Shown: positions 40,655 through 50,524 of the stretch, in pieces
Layout of the letters: each line of letters opens with the position of its first letter
Numbering within the stretch: position 1 is the first letter of the stretch
Assembly (NCBI GenBank): GCA_026018925.1
Contig: JAKSZU010000011.1
Span: 9,010,485 to 9,074,484 of the forward strand
Origin: Tupaia tana
Lineage: Eukaryota; Chordata; Mammalia; Scandentia; Tupaiidae
Length of the DNA: 64,000 bases
Direction of reading: 5' to 3'
The notes under the pieces: generated by a model
Database searches by the model: none
The model's input: only the letters and a program-made list of their open reading frames with translations
Told to the model about the DNA's origin: nothing
Program-made: the position numbers and the translations under genes

Positions 40655-41155
40655 TGGTTGAGGGAGCCAGGTCTCATGGCTGACTGTGGTTGAGACGTGG
40701 CTTGAAAAACACACTGCTTTGGGAACCAGCAGTTAGCGTAATGGCTATGTCGCTGGACTCCCACGTAGTCGACCGCGGTTCGCGTCCCGGACCCGGTGGC
40801 TTACAACTCACGCCGGGCGCGTGTGTGTGCGTGCCCAAGATCCCGAGAGGAGAATGGAGGAGAAGGGATTGCGGCGTGACCACCCCCCCTGGGGGGTGAT
40901 TTCTCGCTTTCTGTCTCTATGTCTCTCTCTGTCTGGCGAGCACACGTGCCCTATAGTGAAAAACCTCTCCAAAAAAAAAAAAAAAACACACTGCTTGCAC
41001 GTATATGCATGCCCCAAATCCTGACAGATAGACAAATAGATGGGAAGGGATTGGGGCCTGACCATGCCCCATTGGGGTATGCTTTCTCCCTGCCTCAATC
41101 ACACACACTCTCTCTCTCTAATGAAAGTACACACTCTCTAGAAAAAAAAAAAAAA
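40655..41155 (+). repeat. Older SINE-A split by a younger SINE-A
   Basis: The outer copy's head (ggttgagggagccaggtctc; much of the A-box part is lost) runs to about 40,720, and its middle and tail ('gcatgccccaaatcctgaca', 'acactctctagaaaaaaaaa') continue from about 40,997 to 41,155. Confidence 0.75.
40721..40981 (+). repeat. SINE-A nested in SINE-A, near-consensus
   Basis: The 15-mer aaaaacacactgctt flanks it perfectly (40,705-40,719 and 40,982-40,996). With 'gttcgcgtcccggacccggt' and a full 'ggcgagcacacgtgccctat' end it is one of the least mutated copies in the window and a good proxy for the consensus. Confidence 0.95.
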
Positions 41156-41343
41156 AAAAGAATGTTAGTAAATAAAATCTAACAGCGTATGTGTCTATAT
41201 ATTGTATAAATGGGCATATATTTTAGTAATATTAAAGAAAAATTAGAACATTTCAGATAAATTTTAAAAGTAAAAAAAAAAAAAAAACAAAACCAAACAT
41301 ATTCTTACTAACCAACATAGCACTATGACTCTATAAATATATA

Positions 41344-41608
41344 TATTTTTTTTTTTGAGAGGTTTTCGCTATAGGGCGTGTGCGCTCGCCAGACAGACAG
41401 AGAGAGACATAGAGACAGAAAGCGAGAAATCACCCCCCAGAGGGGATGGTCATGCCGCAATCCCTTCTCCTCCATTCTCCTCTCAGGATCTTGGGCACAC
41501 ACGCACACGCGCCCGGCGTGAGTTTTAAGCCTCCGGGTCCAGGACGTGAACCGCGGTCGACTACGTGGGAGTCCTGCAACATAGCCATTACGCTAACTGC
41601 TGGTTCCC
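41344..41608 (-). repeat. SINE-A, minus strand, CpG-rich
   Basis: 'gagaggttttcgctataggg', 'cacacgcacacgcgcccggc', 'gaaccgcggtcgactacgtg', head ending GGTTCCC. It lies in an AT-rich site, with 'aaatatata' repeats on both sides. Confidence 0.9.
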
Positions 41609-41639
41609 TAAATATATTTTTAAATGGGATCACACTGTT

Positions 41640-41893
41640 GTTAGGTCAATCTGTTTTTTCTTTTGTTATTCTAAGTATCTCTGCAATCAATATGTGGTAG
41701 TTAAAACTTTGCACATGTACTTATTTATTTAAGATCAAAATGAAAGAATTAGAATTTCTGCGTCAAAGTGTCATGTTTTTGAGCTTTTTACATGCAATGC
41801 CAAATTATCCGACAGCTTAAAGTGGAAACACTCTGCAGGCCCTTCATCTACAGTGTATAAATAGGCAATTTCATCCACACCCTGACCTACACT
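41640..41893. repeat. Ancient L1-like repeat, left part of the half-L1 insertion site
   Basis: 'gaatttctgcgtcaaagtgt', 'gccaaattatccgacagctt' and similar wording, continuing after the insertion at 45,351, is typical of a very common old mammalian L1-type sequence in antisense. The subfamily is not resolved. Confidence 0.45.
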
Positions 41894-42810
41894 GAGTATT
41901 ACCACTCTTTTTTTTTTTTTTTTTTTTTTTTGTCAGTAAATGATCTTACATTTCTTGTCTTCTGTATGTTTTGCTTTTTTCCCCCCATCCTAGATTCTCT
42001 ATCTCTTACCCTCTGCCATCTCCCACTCTCCTCCCACAGTCTCTGGTATCTATGTTTGCATTCTATACTGTTTTCTCCTCACAATTATTGTATCGCCAAA
42101 GACCCTAATCAATCGAAATACCCTCATAGCAAACACAGGTGATACCCACATTTCCATGAACACAAGTCTTACTTTACGCATCCTATAAAGTAGCACCTAG
42201 CTGTGGCTACATATCCTACTGCAGTCATTAGGTATATATATATTTTTTTTTCCGAAACTTTTTTTCTTTTTGTAACTCAATTTACATTCCTTCCCTAAGC
42301 TTCATCACAGCATACAAAATGCAATCTCCCATCCAGTACACACTGTATAGTGATACAATCATGCACATTACAAAAAAATTTCCATTACTAGTTCCTAGAA
42401 TTACTTCCACCCCTCTTTCTGACCTTCTGTCCCTTCCCACCCTCCTCTCACACCACCTCCGGTGTCTACAATTGTCCTTCATTCCCTTCCCACCCACATT
42501 GCATTGATCACACAATTTCCTACATAATCTAACTACTTTCAGTGTTGAGTTCACTCATTACTACTAAGAAAACCAGTTTTAACTTAACTCAAAGAAGTGC
42601 CAAGGAACTTTGCTTTAAGCCAGGAAACAAGTTAGGATTCTGTTCAAATGGTAGGTGTATGAACCTATCAGTCTCATGTACTTTTATCTTCTGTTCTGGT
42701 TCAATTTTCCTGATTAAATTCTAGGATATAATATTCAACTCCATACTTGTCCCTATGATTAAGTTGGCCACTTTCATAGTTTTTGGACTCTTATTTCTAT
42801 GTGTCTGTGT

Positions 42811-43812
42811 TTAATTTTCTTGATACAACACACCCTTGAGAACTTCTTGGAGATCTGGTCTGGTGTTGGTAAATTCTTTCAGGTTTTGTTTATCTGAGAA
42901 TGTTCTTGTCTTTTCTTCCCACCTGAAAGATAATCTTGCCGGGTACAGTATTCTTGGCTGAAATTGCTTCTCTCGTAACACTTTGAATATATTTTCCCAT
43001 TCTCTCCTCGCTCGCATTGTTTCCGATGAGAGATCTGCTGTTAGCCTGATGGGATGTCCTTTGTAGGTAACTTGATGTTTCTCTCTTGCCAATCTTAGTA
43101 TCTTGTCTTTGTCTGCGGTTTTGGTCAACCTGGCTATAATGTGTCTTGGAGAAGATCTTCTTGGGTTGATTCTATTTGGAGTCCTTTGTATTTCCTGGGA
43201 CTGGATCTTTGAATGCCTCTCTACGTTTGGAAAGTTTTCTTGCAGGATTTCATGGAATAGATTATCAATGCCCTTATGGGTCTCTTCACCTTCTGGAATG
43301 CCAATTATCCGGATATTTGGACGTTTGATGGTATCCAGTACTTCTCGCATATCATTCTCAAATTTTTGAGCCATTTTCTCAGTCTTCGTGGTGGATTTCT
43401 CTAAGCCAGCCATTTTCTCTTCTACATTAGAGATTCTATTTTCTGAATGATCTAGTCTGCTTTTAATACTTTCTAGGGAGATTTTGACTTCTTGTATTAT
43501 AGCCTTCATCTCTAGCAGTTCCGTTTGAGTCTTTTGTAAAGTGTGTAATTCCTCTTTTAGATCTTGCAAGAATTTCCTCATCTCCTGGAACTCGGCAACT
43601 TCTTTCTCCTTTCTCTTTAGCAGTTCATTATCTCTCTTTTCTTCCATCTCTGTTAGCTTCGACATTACGAATGCTCTAAATTCCTTATCAGACATTTCCA
43701 TGACTTTCACCGAACTGCTTGTGGATGAAGGAGAGTTACTCTTTTCCCGTGGAGGAGAGGTATTTTCTCGTTTTCCCATATTTCTCGTGATCGGGCGGTG
43801 ATTTCTTGTCAT
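42811..43812 (-). CDS. Intact L1 ORF1 protein of the half-L1
   Basis: 333 codons from ATG at 43,812 to a stop at 42,811. ORF1p is the L1 RNA-binding chaperone that forms trimers and coats element RNA in cytoplasmic particles. Visible parts: a basic, serine-rich N-terminus (about 1-35); a long coiled coil (about 50-155, heptad-like L/I/M spacing); an RRM-like domain starting at NIRIIGIPEGEE (166-177); RRSSPRHIIARLTK (218-231); and a C-terminal domain with KGHPIRLTADLSSETM (251-266), ARREW (268-272), FQPRILYPARLSF (284-296) and FSDKQNLKEF (305-314). Length is close to human ORF1p (338). Unlike a standard L1, no ORF2 follows. The start is chosen because copy 1 has the same ATG and the 5' leader precedes it. 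No damaging change is visible, so the protein could be made. Confidence 0.95.
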   Translation of the reverse strand: MTRNHRPITRNMGKRENTSPPREKSNSPSSTSSSVKVMEMSDKEFRAFVMSKLTEMEEKRDNELLKRKEKEVAEFQEMRKFLQDLKEELHTLQKTQTELLEMKAIIQEVKISLESIKSRLDHSENRISNVEEKMAGLEKSTTKTEKMAQKFENDMREVLDTIKRPNIRIIGIPEGEETHKGIDNLFHEILQENFPNVERHSKIQSQEIQRTPNRINPRRSSPRHIIARLTKTADKDKILRLAREKHQVTYKGHPIRLTADLSSETMRARREWENIFKVLREKQFQPRILYPARLSFRWEEKTRTFSDKQNLKEFTNTRPDLQEVLKGVLYQEN

Positions 43813-44078
43813 CTGATGAATGGCGTGTTTCTTTCAAATTCTTGAAGTTAAGCCTCAATGTACAGGAACAAGCAGACAGAGGTGTTCTAGAATCTGCTTG
43901 CCGTTCTGTTTTGATCGCTGGTGCAGCGGATTCAGTAGATATTGGGTGGAGATACAAGAAAAAGGAAAATGAAAAAGAGAGAGAGAAACAACAACAAAAA
44001 GAGAGAAAAAAGACAAAAAATAAAAAATTGTAATTACTTTTCTATCTTTTTTTTTTTTAAAGAAAAAAATCACAAAAC

Positions 44079-44099
44079 AGAAAACCGCGCGGCGCGCAT
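44079..44099. other. CpG-dense palindromic junction between leader and monomers
   Basis: The join of the unique leader to the first monomer holds 'aaaaccgcgcggcgcgcat', nearly all CpG, in an otherwise A/T-rich leader. It is absent from copy 1. It may be a fusion point or a methylation-sensitive site. Confidence 0.6.
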
Positions 44100-45334
44100 C
44101 TAGTTCCCAGTAGCCATGAGGAGTCTGCTCAGAGAAGGGCTCAACTCTCCTGCCTGGGAGGAAGAAGCAGAAGGGATTATTAACAAAACAATGGGAGGAG
44201 CAGAGCGCCAGAGAAAAACTTTGCCTTTAAAAAAATCGTAAAAAGGAAAAATTACCAAAAAACAAAAATGAGGAGACAGGAGCAGAGAGAGACAGAGACC
44301 TCAGAGACACAGAGACAGAGATAGAAGGCCAGAGGGGCTCCCTACCACACTAGCTCTGCTTGCTGGAGGCTGAATTATGAGTAGAAAATCTTCATTTCTC
44401 CTGTTCCCTGAAAAATCTAGTTCCCAGTAGCCATGAGGAGTCTGCTCAGAGAAGGGCTCAACTCTCCTGCCTGGGAGGAAGAAGCAGAAGGGATTATTAA
44501 CAAAACAATGGGAGGAGCAGAGCGCCAGAGAAAAACTTTGCCTTTAAAAAAATCGTAAAAAGGAAAAATTACCAAAAAACAAAAATGAGGAGACAGGAGC
44601 AGAGAGAGACAGAGACCTCAGAGACACAGAGACAGAGATAGAAGGCCAGAGGGGCTCCCTACCACACTAGCTCTGCTTGCTGGAGGCTGAATTATGAGTA
44701 GAAAATCTTCATTTCTCCTGTTCCCTGAAAAATCTAGTTCCCAGTAGCCATGAGGAGTCTGCTCAGAGAAGGGCTCAACTCTCCTGCCACACTAGCTCTG
44801 CTTGCTGGAGGCTGAATTATGAGTAGAAAATCTTCATTTCTCCTGTTCCCTGAAAAATCTAGTTCCCAGTAGCCATGAGGAGTCTGCTCAGAGAAGGGCT
44901 CAACTCTCCTGCCTGGGAGGAAGAAGCAGAAGGGATTATTAACAAAACAATGGGAGGAGCAGAGCGCCAGAGAAAAACTTTGCCTTTAAAAAAATCGTAA
45001 AAAGGAAAAATTACCAAAAAACAAAAATGAGGAGACAGGAGCAGAGAGAGACAGAGACCTCAGAGACACAGAGACAGAGATAGAAGGCCAGAGGGGCTCC
45101 CTACCACACTAGCTCTGCTTGCTGGAGGCTGAATTATGAGTAGAAAATCTTCATTTCTCCTGTTCCCTGAAAAATCTAGTTCCCAGTAGCCATGAGGAGT
45201 CTGCTCAGAGAAGGGCTCAACTCTCCTGCCACACTAGCTCTGCTTGCTGGAGGCTGAATTATGAGTAGAAAATCTTCATTTCTCCTGTTCCCTGAAAAAT
45301 CTAGTTCCCAGTAGCCATGAGGAGTCTGCTCAGA
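44100..45334 (-). repeat. Tandem 5' monomer array of the half-L1
   Basis: Units begin with ctagttcccagtagccatga (plus-strand reading) at 44,100, 44,417, 44,734, 44,859, 45,176 and 45,301, giving spacings of 317, 317, 125, 317 and 125 bp and a final 34-bp partial unit. The 125-bp units equal the 317-bp unit with one internal 192-bp deletion at the same point (ctcctgcc|acactagc). Units appear identical. By analogy with mouse L1 monomers the array is the likely promoter; that role is inferred. Confidence 0.95.
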
Positions 45335-45350
45335 GAGTATTACCACTCTT

Positions 45351-45770
45351 AATAATCTTGGCAAACGAGGAGATGACAAATAGCATTATCGGACTGTTGT
45401 AATTTGCATTTGTTTTTATCACATTGGAAATTTTCCACACATGTTCCATGGCCATTAGTATTTCTTCTTCGGTTAATTAATTCTTCATGTCTTCAGCCCA
45501 TTTCTCTGTTGTGGGCTCCACATTTTCTGATTGATTACATTTCTTTAGTTATATGAATTATACTCATGCTATTGTATCTTGTGGCAAACATTGTCTCTAG
45601 TTTGGACCTTTTTAACATCTTTAATGTTGAATTTTATCTTCCAGGAACTTGACATTTTTAATGTGGTCAAATCCATCAAGCCATTCCTTTATGTTTGATG
45701 CCGTTGGTTTAATGCTTCAGTTTAATTTCTTATCCCCCAAAGAAGAGAAATATTCAACTACAGAGCTGGC
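45351..45770. repeat. Ancient L1-like repeat, right part of the insertion site
   Basis: Continuation of 41,640-41,893 ('taatttgcatttgtttttat', 'cttcagcccatttctctgtt', 'ggtcaaatccatcaagccat'). Before the half-L1 arrived the two parts were contiguous. Confidence 0.45.
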
Positions 45771-46016
45771 CCTATTGCCTAGTGGTTAGGGGAGCCAAAT
45801 ATCACATGGGTGACTGCATTTGGAATCCTGGCCTCGGAGGCTTGAAAAACACACTGGGCATATGTGTGTGTATAAGCACAAATCCCAGCAGGCTGGCAAA
45901 ATGGAGGAGAAGGGATTGCATTGTTTCCCATTCTATCAAGGACTGCTTTCTTCCTCTCTATATCTCTCTCTGTCTCCCTCTGGCAAGTGCACGTGCCCTG
46001 GCAATCCTGGCAATTA
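45771..46016 (+). repeat. SINE-A, old divergent copy
   Basis: 'gccctattgcctagtggtta', 'cttgaaaaacacactgggca', 'ggcaagtgcacgtgccctgg'. It shares the divergent head of the copies at 14,990 and 15,762, perhaps an older subfamily. Confidence 0.75.
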
Positions 46017-46544
46017 AAAATACACATATATATTTGACTATATTTGTATCTAAAACATGTGTTAATTTCCTCTGTGTTTAGTAAATTCTATATTTAACCC
46101 TTTTTACATAGGTACCAAAATGTTAACCAAATCAACTTTGGTTAACAACTAGTTTTGACTTATTTCTTTCTACAATGTCAATTTGAAATAACTTGTCAAA
46201 TACAATAGGGCACTTCCATGTCACTCATAGAAATTAGAGAAAGGTTCTACTCATGAGCCTACTCACTTAAAAATGTTTTAAGTGATTTCTGAGTAAGGGG
46301 AGAGCTTCCAGGCAAAATTTACTAAGAGTGGTAACTCTTTGGGGACATTAAAGTCATATCTATGCCATCTCTGACAGGCCACCTCTCCCACCATCTCAGT
46401 CACTAAATCTGGACTAACCTCTATGTGAGGCCAAACAAAATGAGCAGAAAAAAGTGACTTAGCAGTTCAGTGTAATAGTGATGATTATGAAGAAAATAAT
46501 AATAATAAACCATATGTCCAAGTACTACTATAAATTTGAACAAA
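46017..46544. other. Non-genic stretch
   Basis: AT-rich, unrecognised, with a short (AAT)n run near 46,493-46,508. No exon. Confidence 0.4.
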
Positions 46545-46900
46545 TGAAGGTACTTCAAAAAGTGTGTGGAAAATAGAATTAAATGACTGGGTGACGGCAC
46601 AGTAGTAACACAACTGTACCCACATGGGAAGGTCCCAGGTTTGCATCCCAGGGCCTGCTTGTACTCACTAAGTTGTGTTTGCCCGTGATCCAGACTAAAA
46701 GAGGCTCAGGCAGATCATAGTACCGGGACTCTGTTGGAAGTGCCGTCTTTCTGCCTCTCTCCGTCATGGAAGAAATGAATAAATACACAATGATGAAAAG
46801 AAAATGAAATTAAAGTATGAGTTTGAGTAAAAAAGTTTTGAAATCCATGCAACATTTTTTTCATAATACTCATATTCCGTGAAGTTTTTGAAGACCTCTG
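46545..46900. mobile_element. MITE-2 copy, interrupted by SINE-B
   Basis: Left end 'aaggtacttcaaaaagtgtg' and 'gaaaatagaattaaa'; right part 'gaaattaaagtatgagtttg', 'ccgtgaagtttttgaagacc', then TA. The duplicated 'aatagaattaaatga'/'gaaaatgaaattaaag' around the SINE is the target duplication. Confidence 0.8.
46584..46798 (+). repeat. SINE-B nested in MITE-2
   Basis: 'gggtgacggcacagtagtaa', 'ggtttgcatcccagggcctg', 'gatccagactaaaagaggct' and end 'ggaagaaatgaataaataca'. Shows SINE-B activity after MITE-2 spread. Confidence 0.8.
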
Positions 46901-47959
46901 TACATTTCCTTAAAAGAGCACTGGGATGAGGGTTTTATGATATGCATCAAATAAATTAAAGTTCAAAGAGGTTAGTGACTATTCAAGGGACAAAATTGGG
47001 ATTCAAACCCAGGTTTTTAAAAATTCACATGCCTAGACTATTCTTACAGATTATTATTGCCTTTATTAAACAGAGACTAATCTGCGAATTCAGAGAAAAT
47101 GGCTTTCAGTGAAAAGGTTATGCAGTAAGTAAGGGAAACAGATTTTTTTTTTCATACTAATTTGTATTCTTGGTGAGAACCCGAGAGAACATTGCTTTAA
47201 TATAACAGGAGCTGGTTGCCATGAAAAAGAGCCACATTAAATGAGAAAAAGTTCTTGGATAAGAAACACATGACTTCCAAACTAATGAAACTCAACTGAG
47301 GCAGGAAATAGCAGATTTGGCACTGCCCAAATGGAATTAGTGCATTCGGATATGGGCTGGAGAATGCTCCCAAATTTCAGGGGGAAAAAGTAAGTAATGC
47401 AATGAAACAAGGAAAAGGAAAAGAGATCTGGAATCCTTTTTTAGAATGTTCAAAAAAAATATGTAATAGAATTTCCAGAGCAGGTGATGAAGAAGAAATA
47501 AGTATAATGATGCTATAACAACATTTTGAAGAGCTAAAAAAGGGTTCAAATTAAAATTAATTTACAAAGCACCAGAAAAGGTTACTGTGTGAATGGAGTG
47601 AGGGGTGAACCTAGAAATATCTTTGTTAAACTTCTGAATTTTAAATATAAATATAAATACATATAAGTAGTATTCAAGAAAAAAGAAGGGTGTCTTTGGA
47701 AAAGACAAGCTGGTTTGCCTCACATTTTGCATCTGTAACACTCAATGCCAGTAGAATTTGGAATAACATTTACAGAGCTCCAATGGAAATAGGTTATAGC
47801 TGAAGTGCAGTTCAAAAGAGGCTACATTTTTTGTCCTAACATTCAGGAAAAAGAGGGCAAAAGGAAGATGGTTTTGGACATGTAACGACTCAAAAAGTTT
47901 ATCAACCACTCATTACTTCTGAAAAAAGTACTAGTAAATTTTTTTCCCAAAAATATCAA
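46901..47959. other. Non-genic stretch with MIR-like and L1-like debris
   Basis: 46,950-47,040 ('aaattaaagttcaaagaggt', 'gggattcaaacccaggt') is MIR-like. The rest is A-rich and may be old L1. No gene. Confidence 0.4.
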
Positions 47960-49010
47960 AAGAGAACACAAGTGAGAAAGTTTTCCTTATGACTTTGGGG
48001 TAGACAACAACTTTAAAACATGACACCAAAAACTCTGACCTTAAAGTAAAGAGTAATAAGTTGGACTACTTAACAGTTAAGAGATTTGATTTGTCATATG
48101 ACACCATTAAGAGAACAACAACAACAAAAAACCAATGCTCAGAATTGGAGAAGTTATTTGTAATAGATGTAATCATCAAAAAACTCAACTCCGGAATATG
48201 TATTGGGTCATGGGAGAAGTCATGATTCAGTTTTGCACAGAAATAGAAAAAATACATCATGACATTTCCTACAACCCAGTATAAAGAACACTAAAAAATT
48301 GACAAGAAAAAGGAAATCTCCCCAAAAAATTGGACAAGAGACTTGAATAGGCACTTTACCATAGAGGTTATCCAAATGTCCAAAGAATGTGATACGAAAA
48401 GTTACTCCAACATGTTAATCATCCAATATATGCCAACTGATATTTCCATGAGATACATTGTACAGATGCAGAATGGCTAAAACTGAGAAACTGGCTAACC
48501 CAAGTGTTGTTTAGGTTGTAGGGCAACTGGAACTCTCACACATTTTGGTAGGAAGGAAATGAGATCAAGCACTTTGGAGAACCATTTTGCAGTATCAGCA
48601 AAGGCTGGGTAGTATAGATCTTCCATGCCCCAGCAATTTCATATGCTCAACAGAAATGTGTAAGTACTTGCAACAAAAAGCATGTGCTAGAATATTTATA
48701 TCAGCAATATGTGTATAACTAAAATAGTTGGAAGCAATTGAAATGTCCATCAACAATAGGATGGATAAATAAATTGTGATATGATCAAACACAGAATACT
48801 ATATGGCAAGGAATATGGAGGCATCACTGCTTCACCTAACAAATGGTGAAAACGTGGTTGAATCTACCAGTGGGGCTGAACAAAATAAAAGCCAGAGTCA
48901 GGAGAGTACACACTATATGGCTTCAGTTACATAAAGTTCAAGATAAAGCAAAACAAAACAATGATAATAGAGGTCAGCATAGAACTTGCTTCGAGATGTT
49001 GAAAAGGGGT
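47960..49010 (+). repeat. Ancient L1 ORF2 C-terminal region, split by MITE-1
   Basis: 'ggacaagagacttgaatagg', 'gcaactggaactctcacaca', 'gcaattgaaatgtccatcaa', 'gaatactatatggcaaggaa' follow sense L1 order with heavy decay. MITE-1 lies at 48,203-48,279. Confidence 0.7.
48203..48279. mobile_element. MITE-1 copy, intact
   Basis: 77 bp between TA dinucleotides (48,201-48,202; 48,280-48,281). Ends ttgggtcatgggagaagtca and the inverse 'tgacatttcctacaaccca'; centre 'ttttgcacagaaatag'. Nearly the same length as the 4,876 copy. Confidence 0.8.
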
Positions 49011-49069
49011 TCAGTTGTGCCTGGGAGGAGGGCTTCTGGTCATAGAAATGTCCTATTTCATCTCCTCCT

Positions 49070-49372
49070 TTTTCTCCTCCTCCTCCTTCTTCTTCTTTGT
49101 CTTCTTTTTCTTCTTTTTTATTTTTATAAGTTTGTTTATTTTTTCACAGAGAGAGAGGAACTCCCACAAGGTCTTCATGCCACAGTCTACTCCCAGTCTC
49201 AGCCTCAGCCAGCCTGGGTCACCAGCATGTGCACGTGCACCTGTCATGCACAGGGAGACCTTAGGATACAAACCCATGACTTTCACATGTGGTGTAGCAT
49301 TACTGCTGAGTGTTGCATTGCTAAGCATTGCTGAGTGTTGCATGACTGCTGTGCCACCACAGTTGGCCCCAA
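49070..49372 (-). repeat. SINE-B, minus strand, with an internal duplication in the head
   Basis: The A-rich tail became a (CTT)n-like tract at 49,073-49,120. The head region repeats 'gctgagtgttgcat' around 49,306-49,345, a short tandem duplication unique to this copy. The middle 'ggctggctgaggctgagact' is 7SL-like. Confidence 0.75.
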
Positions 49373-49445
49373 ACTGACCTATTTCTTGGTTTAACTGACA
49401 ATTACGTTGAACATATTAATTTTGTAAAGGTCAACAAAGGTCAAC

Positions 49446-49712
49446 AAGGCTAGCAGGTGGCATAGTGGTTAAGATGCTGAAATCCTATGTGGCCAACTGT
49501 GATTTGAGCTCTGGACCTGATGGCTTGAAACTCAGGCCAGGCACACGTGCATGTATGCCCAAAAATCCTAACAGGAGAATGGGGGAGATTGGACTGTGGC
49601 ATGGCCATCCCCATTGAAGGGCGATTTCTTACTTTCCCTGTCTCTGTGTCACCCTTCCTGTTTCTCTCTGGAAAACACACATGACCTATAGCAAAAAAAG
49701 AAAAAAAAAATC
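49446..49712 (+). repeat. SINE-A, plus strand
   Basis: 'aggctagcaggtggcatagt', 'tgatttgagctctggacctg', 'cacatgacctatagcaaaaa' and an A tail. Confidence 0.85.
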
Positions 49713-50524
49713 CAACCAGCCCTACACTTAACATTTGTGCACTTTCTTGTATGCATATTATATTTTGAAGCTTAGTGTTTATATATAAATATTACAAGCT
49801 TGAACACTTGGAAATTATAAAGCAATCATCTCAGTTATCTTATAGATAAGAAAGAAAATCAAAACTCTAATTATAGACTAGGAATAAATATATTGCTATA
49901 TGAATATTGTATAAAACTCATAGTTTTATCTAAAAAATGCATTCAAAAGAAAATTCATAAATCTAAATATCTTTAATATTTTCAGAAAAAGTAAGTGAAT
50001 TTAGCTTTTATCTTAAACAGAAAAAAATAAAAATATCACAAAAATATCAAGAAATGTAGAGGACTTAATAAAGGTAGAGTAATATGGATAAAAATAGAAA
50101 AGATTGTATTAAATACAAAAAGACTGTTACAGTGAAATAATAAAAGAAACAAAAATGACATGTCCAAGAGAGAACACATAAAAATACCCAACACTGGAAA
50201 TGAGAAAGTGTAGTAGGTTCAGAGCTCAGTCCACAAACTCTGGTGTATTTGCAAAAACTAGACTTTGCATCTTGAAAACCATTCAGTTGAGTAGTAGAAA
50301 CTTAATTTTGGGCATTTGAGAGTGATTTCCTTTTTTCTAAGTTGAGACTCAGTTTTCTCAGGAGGCAGAAGTGAGCCATCTGCAGTTCTATGACTGGAGG
50401 CTGTGGGACACAGAGTTGAGCTTCAGGTCTGAGTTATACTTCTTTGCTGCCATCTGCTCAGAAGCCTGTGTATCCAGCCAACTTCTGAATATCCATTAAC
50501 ATAGGTCACTGTTGAGTGTGTCCT
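49713..50524. other. Non-genic A/T-rich stretch
   Basis: 49,740-50,180 is A/T-rich and may be old L1. 50,180-50,520 is unrecognised. No supported exon or RNA. Confidence 0.4.

Larger units (their letters stand above)
41910..45334 (-). mobile_element. Half-L1 (HAL1-like) retrotransposon, copy 2, complete with intact ORF1
   Basis: A 3.4-kb element on the minus strand. It is flanked by a perfect 16-bp duplication, GAGTATTACCACTCTT, at 41,894-41,909 and 45,335-45,350. In sense order: a partial monomer and five tandem monomers (45,334-44,100), a pyrimidine-rich leader of about 285 bp, ORF1 (43,812-42,811), about 0.88 kb of 3' sequence, and an A tail of about 22 (41,931-41,910). There is no ORF2 or remnant of endonuclease or reverse transcriptase. 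The insertion point (TATT|AAGAG in element orientation) is compatible with L1 endonuclease preference. Perfect duplication, open ORF1 and identical monomers all indicate a recent insertion, so the family was active not long ago. It would depend on L1 ORF2 protein in trans. It could be a rare L1 with an ORF2 deletion, but copy 1 has the same layout, which argues for a family. Confidence 0.9.

Noticed and set aside
40721..40800. tRNA gene in the SINE head
   Set aside because: A and B boxes are present but the acceptor and anticodon arms do not form a proper tRNA, and the same sequence is dispersed as a SINE.
43103..43369. Plus-strand open frame of 88 codons opposite ORF1
   Set aside because: It is the antisense shadow of the intact ORF1 at 42,811-43,812.
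44100..45334. CRISPR-like array because of regular repeats
   Set aside because: Units are 125/317 bp, contiguous, without unique spacers, and are part of a mammalian L1-derived element.
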